Part shown: one piece after another, positions 23,796 through 34,920 of the stretch
Layout: every line of letters starts with the position of its first letter
Position numbering within the stretch: position 1 is the first letter of the stretch
Notes under the pieces: model-generated
Seen by the model: only the letters and a program-made list of their open reading frames with translations
Told to the model about the DNA's origin: nothing
Databases searched by the model: none
Program-made: the position numbers and the translations under genes
From: Clostridiales bacterium
GTDB lineage: Bacteria > Bacillota > Clostridia > Peptostreptococcales > Anaerovoracaceae
Length of the DNA: 41,710 bases
Direction: 5' to 3'
Assembly: GCA_015058145.1 (NCBI GenBank)
Contig: SVCX01000008.1
Coordinates: 1-41,710, forward strand

Positions 23796-24560
23796 CTATC
23801 TCTTTTTATACAGCACCAGTTCCGGGTTGACGCCATCTTTCTCGTAGGTGCAGACCATGATGAAATCCATATTCGCCAGAACGCCGAAGCACCGGTCTCC
23901 GCCGAACTCCGACTCCAGCTGGTTCCCCAGATAAGTCGTCTTATCATTCAGGAACTTCACCTCCGCCCCGCTCGGAAGCCGGTACGGGAGATTCACATAC
24001 TGGCCCACGAGGGCGTTCAGTTTCTCCAGTTTCGGCATCCCTTCGATATGAAGGTCGTTGATCTCATCGATCAGCTGCTGCTTAAAGGCGTCAAACTCTC
24101 CATTGTCGCTGAGTTCCTCGTAACGCTTCCAGTAATCCAGATTCGGCAGCATCTGCTTCATGTAGGCGCGGGCCTGCTCCTCCGTGAAGTTCTCGTTCAC
24201 CATGTGCGGCAGACAGGTCTCAATGAGCTCATCCATATCGCTGTAGGTGTAGGTCCCGTCGGCGTAGCACCACTGGCAGTAGTCTTCATTGAGGGTGCCG
24301 TCCTTTTCCCTGCTGATAATGGAATCTTCCAAAGGCATCCCGCAGCACTGACACCGCAGCTGCCGCGGCGATCCGAGCAGAGTATTGATGGAAACGTCAA
24401 ATAGCTTCGACAGCAATTTCAACGTCTCCGTATTCGGAACGGTCTCACCGGTCTCCCAGCGGGACACCGCCTGACGCGTGACAAAAACCTTCTCGGCCAG
24501 TTCGTCCTGGGACAGACCGTTCTTGGTCCGCAGTTCATAGATGACTTCCTTTGTGCTCAT
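23796..24560 (-). CDS. XRE-family regulator with zinc-ribbon domain
   Basis: A 254-residue protein with an N-terminal XRE helix-turn-helix (residues 5-60: TKNGLSQDELAEKVFVTRQAVSRWETGETVP), followed by a putative zinc-ribbon domain with CQCCGMPLEDS and YCQWCYADG (two CxxC pairs, about 70-97) and an alpha-helical segment; the last 80 residues (EYVNLP-type) resemble nothing I can name. Likely a cytosolic DNA-binding regulator in which zinc or a ligand is sensed by the C-terminal part. GGAGGAATGAATT precedes the ATG. The upstream region contains an ATTC-N6-GAAT dyad near the promoter, a possible autoregulatory site. Targets unknown. Confidence 0.88.
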   Translation of the reverse strand: MSTKEVIYELRTKNGLSQDELAEKVFVTRQAVSRWETGETVPNTETLKLLSKLFDVSINTLLGSPRQLRCQCCGMPLEDSIISREKDGTLNEDYCQWCYADGTYTYSDMDELIETCLPHMVNENFTEEQARAYMKQMLPNLDYWKRYEELSDNGEFDAFKQQLIDEINDLHIEGMPKLEKLNALVGQYVNLPYRLPSGAEVKFLNDKTTYLGNQLESEFGGDRCFGVLANMDFIMVCTYEKDGVNPELVLYKKR

Positions 24561-24670
24561 AATTCATTCCTCCAAGTGGCGTGTTCTGATTTCCATATTC
24601 ATTCTAATACGAATACACCCCTATGACACGCAACCTGCTGTTGCTTTTGTAATCAGGAGGCTGTCCTGCT

Positions 24671-25543
24671 TTACTTGTCGAATCGGTTGACGATCATCGC
24701 CGCCTGTTCATTCTCCATCCGATGCGCCCGGTAGGAATAGAATATGTCCACGTTGCACATGGTGCAGACATTGGATACCGAAATATGGTTCTCCGACACG
24801 CCCATTTCCAGGAGTGTGAGCCGATTCGCTTCTCGCAGATCCAGATGGTATTTCCCGTCCGGATATCTACGTAGAATACGGTCCGCGTCGGCTCTTCCCC
24901 ACTCTTTCGAAAACTGCTCATAGACTTCATCACCCATCTCGTAGCAGTCCGCACAAATGCCTGGTCCGATTGCGGTATAGAGATCCCGAGGGTCGCTTCC
25001 AAATTGCGTGGCCATACGCTCGATTGCATTTGCAGGAATTTTTCCTAACGTTCCCTTCCAACCTGCGTGCACAAGGCCGACAGCCCTGCGTACAGGATCC
25101 GCAATATAGATTGGCGGACAGTCTCCGCCGAACGCCGTCAGAAGCACATCCGGAATGTCTGTAATCAGCCCGTCGATGCTTCTCCTGTGAGGTGGTTTAT
25201 CGGGCCGCAGAATGGGTCCAAGATCATCCTCTGTGACCACATATACATGATTTGTATGCATCTGGTCTGTGATGGATTCATGTTCAATGGACGTTCCCAG
25301 CTGCCTTGCCAAAGCGTCTCTGTTTTTGAACACGACCGGAGCCGTCTCTGTAATATCCTCATTTTTCATCACAACGACGCGGAGCCCTTCCTGCCCGACC
25401 TTTCGCTGATCGTCGTAAGATTTGAACCTAGTGGAGTACAGATTTGGAACGCCCAGCTCGTCCAGCATCGCAACGGATAGATAAGGAATCTGTTCTGTGT
25501 GGATGTTGAATATTATCTTTTGGTTTGAATACTGTATCTTCAT
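24671..25543 (-). CDS. pgeF: Polyphenol oxidase / purine nucleoside phosphorylase-like PgeF
   Basis: Laccase-domain protein (290 residues; YfiH/YlmD family). Family members correct peptidoglycan precursors and cleave purine nucleosides with zinc. The metal ligands are visible: QMHTNHVYVV, FGGDCPPIYIADP and LVHAGWKGT; IGPGICADCYEMGDEV and NVCTMCNVDIFYSYR are family signatures. In many Firmicutes the gene sits in the ylm cluster with sepF; here it is about 11 kb away. The ATG at 25543 has no nearby ribosome binding site (the only GAGGGTG is about 16 bases away), and an extended -10 lies 7 bases upstream. Confidence 0.93.
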   Translation of the reverse strand: MKIQYSNQKIIFNIHTEQIPYLSVAMLDELGVPNLYSTRFKSYDDQRKVGQEGLRVVVMKNEDITETAPVVFKNRDALARQLGTSIEHESITDQMHTNHVYVVTEDDLGPILRPDKPPHRRSIDGLITDIPDVLLTAFGGDCPPIYIADPVRRAVGLVHAGWKGTLGKIPANAIERMATQFGSDPRDLYTAIGPGICADCYEMGDEVYEQFSKEWGRADADRILRRYPDGKYHLDLREANRLTLLEMGVSENHISVSNVCTMCNVDIFYSYRAHRMENEQAAMIVNRFDK

Positions 25544-25550
25544 TGGAACG

Positions 25551-25559
25551 AAAATAGCA
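25551..25559 (-). promoter_or_regulatory. Candidate extended -10 just before pgeF
   Basis: Minus-strand TGC-TATTTT (25551-25559), seven bases before the ATG, with no good -35. A third candidate for a leaderless start. Confidence 0.35.
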
Positions 25560-25639
25560 CCCTCGTCATTTTTTTCTGCTTTTCTTCACTCATTATATCA
25601 GCCTTTTCCCTTCTCTCCTATGGCTATTGAATATGTCAT

Positions 25640-25680
25640 AAAAAATTCCCGCTACGGTTCGAAAACACATAGCGGGAACT
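25640..25680 (-). terminator. Terminator after the Ig-like surface protein
   Basis: Minus-strand arms TTCCCGCTA/TAGCGGGAA followed by TTTTTTAT, 11 bp past the stop at 25691. Confidence 0.85.
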
Positions 25681-25690
25681 CATTTTGTTT

Positions 25691-27334
25691 CTATTTGACA
25701 ATTACTGTGAACGTCACTGTCTTGGCAGCTGCATTGTAGTTGGCATTTCCTGCCGCCTTGACTTTGGCTTTCACTTTGTAGGTGCCCTTCTTCAGGCCCT
25801 TCTTCACGGTAACTTTACCAGTCGTCTTGTTGATAGTGATCTTCTTGCTGCCGGACGCTTTGGCGTAGGTCATGGCGCCCTGTCCTTTTTTGACGAAGGT
25901 AATCACCTTACCGACAGCCAGTTTCTGATTCTTATTCTTCAACTTCTTGTACTTGATCGTTGCTGTCTTTGCCTTGACGGCCAAAGGATTCGCTCCTTTG
26001 TTTACTTTCACAGTCACAGTCTTGCCCGTAGACTTAGTGTAATGTTTCCCTTCTGCAGCATATACTGTAATCTTCGCAGTTCCGACACCTTTAATCGTTA
26101 CTTTGCCGGCGCTGTTGACTACTGCCACATTAGCATTGTTGGATGAGTACTTGAGCGCTCCATCGCCATTCGTCTTGGCCCCTATGGCGAATGCTGCGTT
26201 ACCAAATGTCTTGGTAAATGCAGTCTTTGCCAATGTTACTGTCTGAGCGAGTTTATCTATCCTGTAGGTCGCCTTCAATGCTCCGCGATAATGACCTCTA
26301 GCCCAGATATCCATCGAATATGTGCCAGGTTCCACGGAGGATTTATCATGCCAATTCACGACGTAGTCGGTGCCATAAGTCAGTTCCTTTCCACCGATTT
26401 TTACGACTTCCGGTTTCTGGTCCTTACCGTTGTAGGAGAAGGTCGTCCGGGAGAGTTCAAGCTCCATGTCATCAATCGGGACCTGTGCATTGAATATCAG
26501 ATTTGTATACATGTACTCCAGACCGTATTCGTTCGGTACAGGCAGTGATCCATAGTAGTTCAAGCGGGCCGGTGGCAGATTCACGAGAATCTCATCGTAA
26601 ACATCATACCCATCTAGGTATTGGAAGGAAGCGCGGAGACACACATCGTTCTCATCGAATTGGAACGCAGCGTATACATCCGCAACATCATCCTCGTCCA
26701 GGAAGAGGTTGTAAGCACGATAGTCTCCATCGCTCGCCAAATCACGGCGGATCTTCGGGCCATTGCCATTGAGCCGAGTATCGGGATCCATCAGGAGCGT
26801 ATATATAGCGGCGGCCTCGGCGTCATCATACGTACACGCCTTCATACCATCGGCAAGATAAATGAACTTGGTCTTTCCCACCGGTATGTCCACATGCTGG
26901 ATGTCAGGGAATTCGAGAAAGATGGTATTGTAGTAAAGGCCAGGATTGTCTGACCTCAAACCTAACGTTCCTTCCTGGCTGCAGCCATCCAGTCTCCACA
27001 ACGTCAGAATTTGAGCCTCACCATCATACACCTCGGTGGTGATTCCCACGTCATCACTGTTGTCCTTATTCACGTCAAGAAAGAGTTCCATCTGGTTTCC
27101 ATTACCTGGGTGTCCATACACTGTGATAATATTGTTACGGCCCGCAAGCATGAGGAACTGATAGATTGCATTGGCTTCAGCGCCTCTATAAGTCTGCTCA
27201 CCGTCCGTCAAATCGATAGTAACGGTCTTTTGTGCCGCATACGTTTCCTGGGTTCCCATGAACGGTATAAACGTAAATACCATTGCAAAGGCCAGTATCA
27301 TCGCTATTGCTTTTGTTCTTTTCTTCTGTTTCAT
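25691..27334 (-). CDS. Secreted Ig-like-domain protein
   Basis: A 547-residue exported protein. A Sec signal peptide (basic MKQKKRTK, hydrophobic 9-26, likely cleavage after TYAA at 34) precedes an N-terminal domain of about 270 residues that I do not recognise (DVNKDNSDDVG resembles a calcium-binding loop), then Ig-like beta-sandwich modules: SYNGKDQKPEVVKIGGKELTYGTDYVV (about 300-355) and Big_2-like repeats rich in Lys, Ser and Asn to the C-terminus (SSNNANVAVVNSAGKVTIKGVGTAKITVYA). There is no LPXTG or SLH anchor, so it is probably released or bound by charge (the last 130 residues are strongly basic). GGAGGGAGCGAC precedes the ATG. Confidence 0.88.
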   Translation of the reverse strand: MKQKKRTKAIAMILAFAMVFTFIPFMGTQETYAAQKTVTIDLTDGEQTYRGAEANAIYQFLMLAGRNNIITVYGHPGNGNQMELFLDVNKDNSDDVGITTEVYDGEAQILTLWRLDGCSQEGTLGLRSDNPGLYYNTIFLEFPDIQHVDIPVGKTKFIYLADGMKACTYDDAEAAAIYTLLMDPDTRLNGNGPKIRRDLASDGDYRAYNLFLDEDDVADVYAAFQFDENDVCLRASFQYLDGYDVYDEILVNLPPARLNYYGSLPVPNEYGLEYMYTNLIFNAQVPIDDMELELSRTTFSYNGKDQKPEVVKIGGKELTYGTDYVVNWHDKSSVEPGTYSMDIWARGHYRGALKATYRIDKLAQTVTLAKTAFTKTFGNAAFAIGAKTNGDGALKYSSNNANVAVVNSAGKVTIKGVGTAKITVYAAEGKHYTKSTGKTVTVKVNKGANPLAVKAKTATIKYKKLKNKNQKLAVGKVITFVKKGQGAMTYAKASGSKKITINKTTGKVTVKKGLKKGTYKVKAKVKAAGNANYNAAAKTVTFTVIVK

Positions 27335-27407
27335 GTCGCTCCCTCCAACAGATAACTACTTTCAATAATCAGATTCGTTTTTATACACCCCTGTACTAAT
27401 ATAGATA

Positions 27408-27433
27408 CAAAAAAGGCGGGGATTCCCCGCCTA
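27408..27433 (-). terminator. Strong terminator after the MGT gene
   Basis: Minus-strand AGGCGGGG/CCCCGCCT hairpin (27414-27432) with a short loop, followed by TTTTTTGT. It ends the long minus-strand run that starts upstream of rlmD or ruvC. Confidence 0.9.
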
Positions 27434-27467
27434 AATCAAAATTATTGATTCTTGATTGCATTATTTA

Positions 27468-28622
27468 TTAAACGATTTCCTCCAAAAACGCTCTGGCTTC
27501 GGCAACGCCGCCGCAGGAGTGGAAACTCTCTGAAATTTTAACCGCATTGTCCTTGTATGACTTGTCCGTCAGCACCTCTGTGAGCGCGCGCATAATGTCC
27601 TCTTCTGAAATCGATTCCAGCATGACTCCTGCGCCCAGTTCCTCTGCTCTCTTCGCCACAGCGCCCTGCTCCGGAGTCTGCGGAAACAGCACCAACGGAA
27701 CCTGAAAATACAACCCCTCGGAAGCGGAATTCATTCCGCAGTGTGTGATAAACGCATCCGCGATGGAGAGAACCGCCATCTGGTCCACAGTCTCATGAAC
27801 CTGAATGTTCTCCGGGAGATCGTCGAAATGCTCCGTGTTCGTTCCCATGGAGATGATGACCTGCCAATCCGTCTGTCCGAGTGCGTGAATGCAGTTTCGA
27901 TAGAATTCCCGATTCTGATTCACCGTTCCCATGGAGATATACACCGTCCTCTCCGCCGTCTTCGCGACCGGTTCGACGATAGGCCGAATCAAAGGGCCGA
28001 TAAAATGATATCTGTCCGAAAACGTATCTGCGCACGGCTGAAAATACTTCGACGTATAGACGATGGTGTTCGTGTCATTGTCGTTCTGGACGATATCCAG
28101 AAGCCCTTTGACCGGATATCCCTTCTCACGCAGACGCTTGATCTGCTTGTTGATCTTCGGCATCGAGACAAGCATCTTCGCAATGTCCCAGGTCGATTCC
28201 TTCATGTACTTCGCCGAATAGCGGTTGAAGGCAAAGGTCGTCGTCGAAGAGACATAAGGAAGACTGTGCTTCATCGCCACCAGCTTTCCCCAGAAGGCGA
28301 CGGAATCCGAAACGACGATGTCCGGTTTTATCTCCTCGACTTTCGCTGTTGTCATCTCATCGAGCGCCAGTGTCGACGAAACGAGCAGTTCCGTTGCAAA
28401 AACTTTATCCTTCCCGACTCTGTCCGCGTTGTCCTTGTCTTCCATTTCAAAATCGTAGCCGTCGCATCCGATGAACACGGCGCCGGCCTGTTCGATCTTC
28501 TCGCGGAACATCTCAAAGGAAAAGTAGTACACCTGATGACCTGCAGCCGTCAGTTCCTTCACCACTCCCAACGTCGGATTTGTGTGCCCGTAGGCCGGTA
28601 TGCAAAACCATGCAATCTTCAT
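27468..28622 (-). CDS. MGT-family (GT1) glycosyltransferase
   Basis: A 384-residue GT-B-fold UDP-glycosyltransferase of the macrolide-glycosyltransferase/UGT type. The N-terminal acceptor domain starts MKIAWFCIPAYGHTNPTLGVVKEL; the C-terminal donor domain has VYISMGTVNQ, VHETVDQMAVLSIADAFITHCGMNSASEGLYFQVPLVLFPQTPEQGAVAKRAEELGAG, the PSPG-like nucleotide-sugar motif. Cytosolic; acceptor unknown (lipid, natural product or drug). GAGGATCTGAAA precedes the ATG. It is 37 bp downstream of the HAD gene and ends at a strong terminator. Confidence 0.93.
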   Translation of the reverse strand: MKIAWFCIPAYGHTNPTLGVVKELTAAGHQVYYFSFEMFREKIEQAGAVFIGCDGYDFEMEDKDNADRVGKDKVFATELLVSSTLALDEMTTAKVEEIKPDIVVSDSVAFWGKLVAMKHSLPYVSSTTTFAFNRYSAKYMKESTWDIAKMLVSMPKINKQIKRLREKGYPVKGLLDIVQNDNDTNTIVYTSKYFQPCADTFSDRYHFIGPLIRPIVEPVAKTAERTVYISMGTVNQNREFYRNCIHALGQTDWQVIISMGTNTEHFDDLPENIQVHETVDQMAVLSIADAFITHCGMNSASEGLYFQVPLVLFPQTPEQGAVAKRAEELGAGVMLESISEEDIMRALTEVLTDKSYKDNAVKISESFHSCGGVAEARAFLEEIV

Positions 28623-28659
28623 TTTCAGATCCTCAGTTTCTTCTTTTTTTCGATCATGC

Positions 28660-29289
28660 CTATTTTAGGTGTATTTCCCAACCTGTATCAATCTTCTCTT
28701 TCACCTTTTTCATTGTTTCAGGATCAAGGTGCGGCCAGTCAACAACCGTCGTTGCGTTATCCTTAACTAGATGCGCATGTTCGGCGCACAAAGCAAGCGG
28801 CGTATCGGCCAGAGAATCGGAATAAAAGTTTTCCATCACTGGGAAACCACGATCGATCATATACTTAGCCTTTTCTCTGGCATACATGAGATTATTCGTA
28901 AAGACACCGAATTCACGATCAAATTCCGTTGCCATACATTTGACCCCTAGCCTTTTCGCGATTGGGTCAATGATGCAGGTGGGAGATGCGCTTATAATGA
29001 GATCGTCCTCTCTTTTTTGCGCAAGGTACCACGCAGATATCTTTCCTTCATACTTATCCCAATACTTCTCTATCTGCTCATCAAAATCATCAATCAATGT
29101 AAGATAGCTGAACATTTCACGCTGTAAGCGATAGTTTTGTACTTTTCCTTGCTTGTATAGGATCAGTGTCTTTATCATATGCGGAAGCCAAGTGAACCAT
29201 AGCTTTGGCTTCCGTTTCATACACCAAAGAGCAAACCCTATCGAACAATCCGAGTAAAAGATTGTTCCATCAAAATCGTAAACATTCAT
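28660..29289 (-). CDS. HAD-superfamily (IB) phosphatase
   Basis: Phosphoserine-phosphatase-like HAD hydrolase (209 residues). Motif I MNVYDFDGTIF gives the nucleophile Asp5 and Asp7; motif II is LIISASPTCI; the motif III/IV area has FYSDSLADTPLA. The long cap between motifs I and II includes CMKRKPKLWFTWLPHMIK, as in subfamily IB acting on small phosphomonoesters or phospholipids. The gene is AT-richer than its neighbours. No ribosome binding site is evident; it starts 26 bp after the TfoX-like stop and probably shares its mRNA. A lipid-related role next to the CDP-alcohol transferase is possible but unproven. Confidence 0.88.
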   Translation of the reverse strand: MNVYDFDGTIFYSDCSIGFALWCMKRKPKLWFTWLPHMIKTLILYKQGKVQNYRLQREMFSYLTLIDDFDEQIEKYWDKYEGKISAWYLAQKREDDLIISASPTCIIDPIAKRLGVKCMATEFDREFGVFTNNLMYAREKAKYMIDRGFPVMENFYSDSLADTPLALCAEHAHLVKDNATTVVDWPHLDPETMKKVKEKIDTGWEIHLK

Positions 29290-29315
29290 AATTATGTTGC
29301 CAAATCCGGATTATT

Positions 29316-29630
29316 TCACTTCTTTTTCTTCTGTGCAGGCAACTCGCCATACATAGTTTCCAGCAGTTCACGCAGGAATTCCCTGTTCTCCACATCGTCC
29401 ACGAGCAGCATTTCCTTAGCACCTTCATATGGAAGTTCCAAATCTGCGTCTGGCATCATGGCCAAAGCTGTCTTCACAGGCTTTATCAGAAAACGGTTAT
29501 CGTAAATGCCGCCGACCACTTTGCCGCGATAGTAGATGATGTATTCCCCCATCATGGCTCGATAGGATATATCGTCCAAATCTGACAGAAGCTCTAATAT
29601 GTATTCCAGATAATCTTTATTTGATGCCAT
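29316..29630 (-). CDS. TfoX N-terminal domain protein
   Basis: A 104-residue protein equivalent to the N-terminal half of the competence regulator TfoX/Sxy (EYILELLSDLDDISYRAMMGEYIIYYRGKVVGGIYDNRFLIKPV). Stand-alone TfoX_N proteins are widespread in Firmicutes and their role is not established. It ends with a Lys-rich tail (AQKKKK). AGGAGAAAAACTT precedes the ATG at 29630. It lies between the CDP-alcohol transferase and HAD genes. Confidence 0.9.
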   Translation of the reverse strand: MASNKDYLEYILELLSDLDDISYRAMMGEYIIYYRGKVVGGIYDNRFLIKPVKTALAMMPDADLELPYEGAKEMLLVDDVENREFLRELLETMYGELPAQKKKK

Positions 29631-29660
29631 AAGTTTTTCTCCTGCAAAGTTCCTATTCGT

Positions 29661-30152
29661 TCAATTCGTCACCTTCTGTTTGATCAGCTGTCCTTCCTGA
29701 ATCGCCGCTGCAGTCGCAACCATGCAGACAACTGTGGCACTATACCTCAAATCTATGAATGCCAGTGTCAGCGGGAAAACGAACAGCAGGACTCCTGTCA
29801 CCTTGTTTATCATGGAATGTACCGATATGAACTCTTTCTGTCGGATATATCCTACTGCGATATTCGCCACCTTAATAAATGCGATGACTGCAATCCAAAT
29901 GTAAAGCCATCCCGGCACATGCAGTACAGGCAACAGTTTAATCAGGCATACCGCTACGAATACGATATCTGCAGTTGTATCAAGCCTCGAACCGAACTCG
30001 CTAGCCGTACCTGTTCTTCTCGCCACTGCGCCATCTGCCATATCGGTAATTCCGGCAGTTATATAGAATGAAAAAAATACCGGAGATAATACAGGGCAAA
30101 ACAACAGAACTACACTGATCGCTATTCTGATTCCAGTTATGATATTTGCCAT
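29661..30152 (-). CDS. CDP-alcohol phosphatidyltransferase-family enzyme
   Basis: Membrane enzyme (163 residues, about 5 membrane segments) of the CDP-alcohol phosphatidyltransferase family, which joins an alcohol head group to a CDP-activated lipid. The full catalytic signature is present: Asp37, Asp40, Gly41, Ala44, Arg45, Gly54, Asp58 and Asp62 (D-x2-D-G-x2-A-R-x8-G-x3-D-x3-D). It is short for PgsA or cardiolipin-type enzymes (about 180-200). The alcohol substrate is not predictable. It begins 1 bp after the rlmD stop and is probably translationally coupled to it. Confidence 0.9.
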   Translation of the reverse strand: MANIITGIRIAISVVLLFCPVLSPVFFSFYITAGITDMADGAVARRTGTASEFGSRLDTTADIVFVAVCLIKLLPVLHVPGWLYIWIAVIAFIKVANIAVGYIRQKEFISVHSMINKVTGVLLFVFPLTLAFIDLRYSATVVCMVATAAAIQEGQLIKQKVTN

Positions 30153-30153
30153 G

Positions 30154-32524
<2,371 letters not shown>

Positions 32525-32546
32525 TCAACAAATGCTTATGCGAAAT

Positions 32547-33713
32547 CTATACGAACGACTGATCAAAATTGATGATCACCTGATACTGTTCATTCTCAGC
32601 CTCAATGATGTCAGTCAGTTTCTCCGCGATTTTCTCTTTTCTCGCGAGGGCTTCCGGCCGCAGGACCACATCGAATATGACGTGCTTGTGGTCTTTTCGC
32701 GGAATGACGCGCACATCGTGGTAACTCTCCACACCCTCGACATCGGGGATCGTTTTCTCCAGTATTTCGACGATTTTGAGCGTCTCTGGATCGTCAACTA
32801 CGATAGGATCCAGATGCCCTGCGGCATCGAAGTTCATCTCTTCTTTCAGGCGGCGTTCAATATGGTCGATGATTGAATGTGCTGAAAGAAGATCCTTGCG
32901 GGAATCCACCTGTATATGGAATGACCCATACGCTCTGCCCGGTCCATAGTTGTAGATGATGATATCATGTGCGCCCAGAACCTCAGGCTGCTCCATGATG
33001 ATTTCCTCTATTCTCTTTACCGTTTCCTTGTCAGGTCGTTCGCCCAACAGCGGATGAACCGTCTCCCGTATAATCTGGAAACCTGTGAAGAGGATGAACA
33101 GAGAAACGAGACAGCCCATGTAACCGTCCAGATCAATTCCCGTGAAATGATGCAACAGCATCCCGAGCACGATGACGATACTGGTAATCACATCGTTCCG
33201 GTTGTCCATTCCCGCCGCGATAACCGGCAGGGAATTAATGTGCTTGCCCGTTGCGATAACAAACAGAGCCTGAGAACCTTTCAGCAGTATTGCAAAGACC
33301 ATAAACCCGACCATGAGCCAGGTGAAATGGGTCGGCTCCGGATGGATGATCTTGTCGATGGAGGAGCGCATCAGCTGATACCCGACGATGAAGATGATCG
33401 CCGACACCATCAGACTGGCCAGATACTCCGCCCTGGCGTGTCCGTATGGATGTTCCTCATCCGCCGGTTTTCTGGATATGTGCGATGCAACCAATGTGAT
33501 GACCGCCGCCAGGGAGTCCGCAAAATCGTGGAAACCGTCCGCCACAACGGCGATGGAATGAATCAACAGTCCCAGTATGATTTTGACAATGCAAAGCACG
33601 CTGTTCACGATGACGCCCAAAGCGCCCGTCAGCTTCGTGTAACCGGCCCGCACCTCCGGGTTCTTATAGTTTTCGTAGTCTTTGACAAATGTCTTCCAAA
33701 GATATTCTTTCAT
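32547..33713 (-). CDS. Cation diffusion facilitator family transporter
   Basis: CDF proton-antiporter (388 residues) exporting divalent metals such as Zn2+, Fe2+ or Mn2+. Six predicted membrane segments; the metal site DGFHDFADS (TM2) is intact and the TM5 motif is DNRNDVITS, where an Asn replaces the usual His/Asp of zinc transporters (DxxxD with HxxxD in TM2), a pattern associated with Mn-selective members, so the metal is uncertain. The C-terminal cytoplasmic region is long (about 165 residues) and appears to hold two dimerisation domains. No ribosome binding site; it begins 8 bp after the queA stop and is probably coupled. Confidence 0.9.
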   Translation of the reverse strand: MKEYLWKTFVKDYENYKNPEVRAGYTKLTGALGVIVNSVLCIVKIILGLLIHSIAVVADGFHDFADSLAAVITLVASHISRKPADEEHPYGHARAEYLASLMVSAIIFIVGYQLMRSSIDKIIHPEPTHFTWLMVGFMVFAILLKGSQALFVIATGKHINSLPVIAAGMDNRNDVITSIVIVLGMLLHHFTGIDLDGYMGCLVSLFILFTGFQIIRETVHPLLGERPDKETVKRIEEIIMEQPEVLGAHDIIIYNYGPGRAYGSFHIQVDSRKDLLSAHSIIDHIERRLKEEMNFDAAGHLDPIVVDDPETLKIVEILEKTIPDVEGVESYHDVRVIPRKDHKHVIFDVVLRPEALARKEKIAEKLTDIIEAENEQYQVIINFDQSFV

Positions 33714-33721
33714 AGTCTTAT

Positions 33722-34849
33722 CTATTCAATGAACATGGCGTCTCCGTAGGAGAAGAATCGATACTCCTCCCGCACTGCCTCTTCGTATACCTCCAGTATT
33801 TTTTCTCTGTCGTAGAGGGCGGATATGAGCATCAGCAGCGTGGATTTCGGAAGGTGGAAGTTGGTGATCAGAGAATCGATGATCTTCCACTCGTAGCCCG
33901 GGTAGATGAAGATGCCCGTGCTTCCGGACCCTGCGCGCACCTGCCAGCACTCCGCTGCTTCATCAAAGTATGCGGCGCTCTCCACGGTCCTTGTCGACGT
34001 GGTGCCGACGCTGATCACGCGTCTGCCTTCCCGCTTCGCCCGGTTGATGGTCTCCGCCGCTTCCTCCGGAACGGTGTATTCCTCAAAGTGCATGTGGTGG
34101 TCTTCGATATTCTCTACCTTGACCGGCCGGAAGGTTCCGATTCCTACATGCAAGGTCACGTAAGCCAGTTCGACGCCCTTCGCCTTCGCCGTCTCCAGAA
34201 GTTCCTCTGTGAAGTGCAGTCCTGCCGTCGGCGCTGCTACGGATCCCTCTTCTCTGCAATAGACCGTCTGGTATCTGTTCTTGTCGTCGTCTCCCGACGG
34301 CCGTTCAATGTACGGAGGCAAAGGCATGCTGCCGATCTCCTCCAGCCGTTCCATGAAGATACCTTCGTATTCAAACTGCACGATACGGGTGCCGTCCGCC
34401 CCAAAGTCCAGGATGTGGGCCCTGAGCAGCGGTCCCTCCGGAATATCGCTTCCCGGTCCGCTGAAGATCACGTCGTCGCCCGGCTTGAGCCTGCGTCCAG
34501 GTCTGACCATCACTTCCCAGGTATCGCCCGCCCCGGTTCTCTTGATAAGCAAAAACTCCACGCGGGCGCCGCCCTCTTTGGCACCTTTGCCCGCGTCGTC
34601 CTTAACGGCTTTGCGGCCGAAGAGACGGGCCGGTATGACTTTGCTGTCATTGAGAACGAGGCAGTCCCCCTCCTTCAGATACTCGAGGATATCGAAAAAG
34701 TGCCGGTGCTCGATTCGCACGTCGGCCCAGCTGCCGTCCTCCTTTTTATCTCTGTGTACAACAAGAAGCCTGGAGGAATCTCTCTTCTCCGCAGGCTTCT
34801 GTGCTATTAAACTCTTCGGTAATTCATAATCGAATGCTTCTATTCTCAT
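33722..34849 (-). CDS. queA: S-adenosylmethionine:tRNA ribosyltransferase-isomerase
   Basis: QueA (375 residues, somewhat longer than the usual 340-350) transfers and isomerises the ribosyl group of SAM onto preQ1-tRNA to give epoxyqueuosine. [25 protein letters not shown], the [11 protein letters not shown] motif, [24 protein letters not shown] and [17 protein letters not shown] are diagnostic. The extra length is partly a [19 protein letters not shown] loop. AAGGATCGAC precedes the ATG. It follows ruvB, the conserved ruvAB-queA-tgt order. Confidence 0.96.
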   Translation of the reverse strand: MRIEAFDYELPKSLIAQKPAEKRDSSRLLVVHRDKKEDGSWADVRIEHRHFFDILEYLKEGDCLVLNDSKVIPARLFGRKAVKDDAGKGAKEGGARVEFLLIKRTGAGDTWEVMVRPGRRLKPGDDVIFSGPGSDIPEGPLLRAHILDFGADGTRIVQFEYEGIFMERLEEIGSMPLPPYIERPSGDDDKNRYQTVYCREEGSVAAPTAGLHFTEELLETAKAKGVELAYVTLHVGIGTFRPVKVENIEDHHMHFEEYTVPEEAAETINRAKREGRRVISVGTTSTRTVESAAYFDEAAECWQVRAGSGSTGIFIYPGYEWKIIDSLITNFHLPKSTLLMLISALYDREKILEVYEEAVREEYRFFSYGDAMFIE

Positions 34850-34920
34850 GTCGATCCTTTCGTCTAAACGCAGACAAAATTCTTTTTCCGCAGGCCGGCG
34901 TTGTGCCGACCGCAGGTCAA

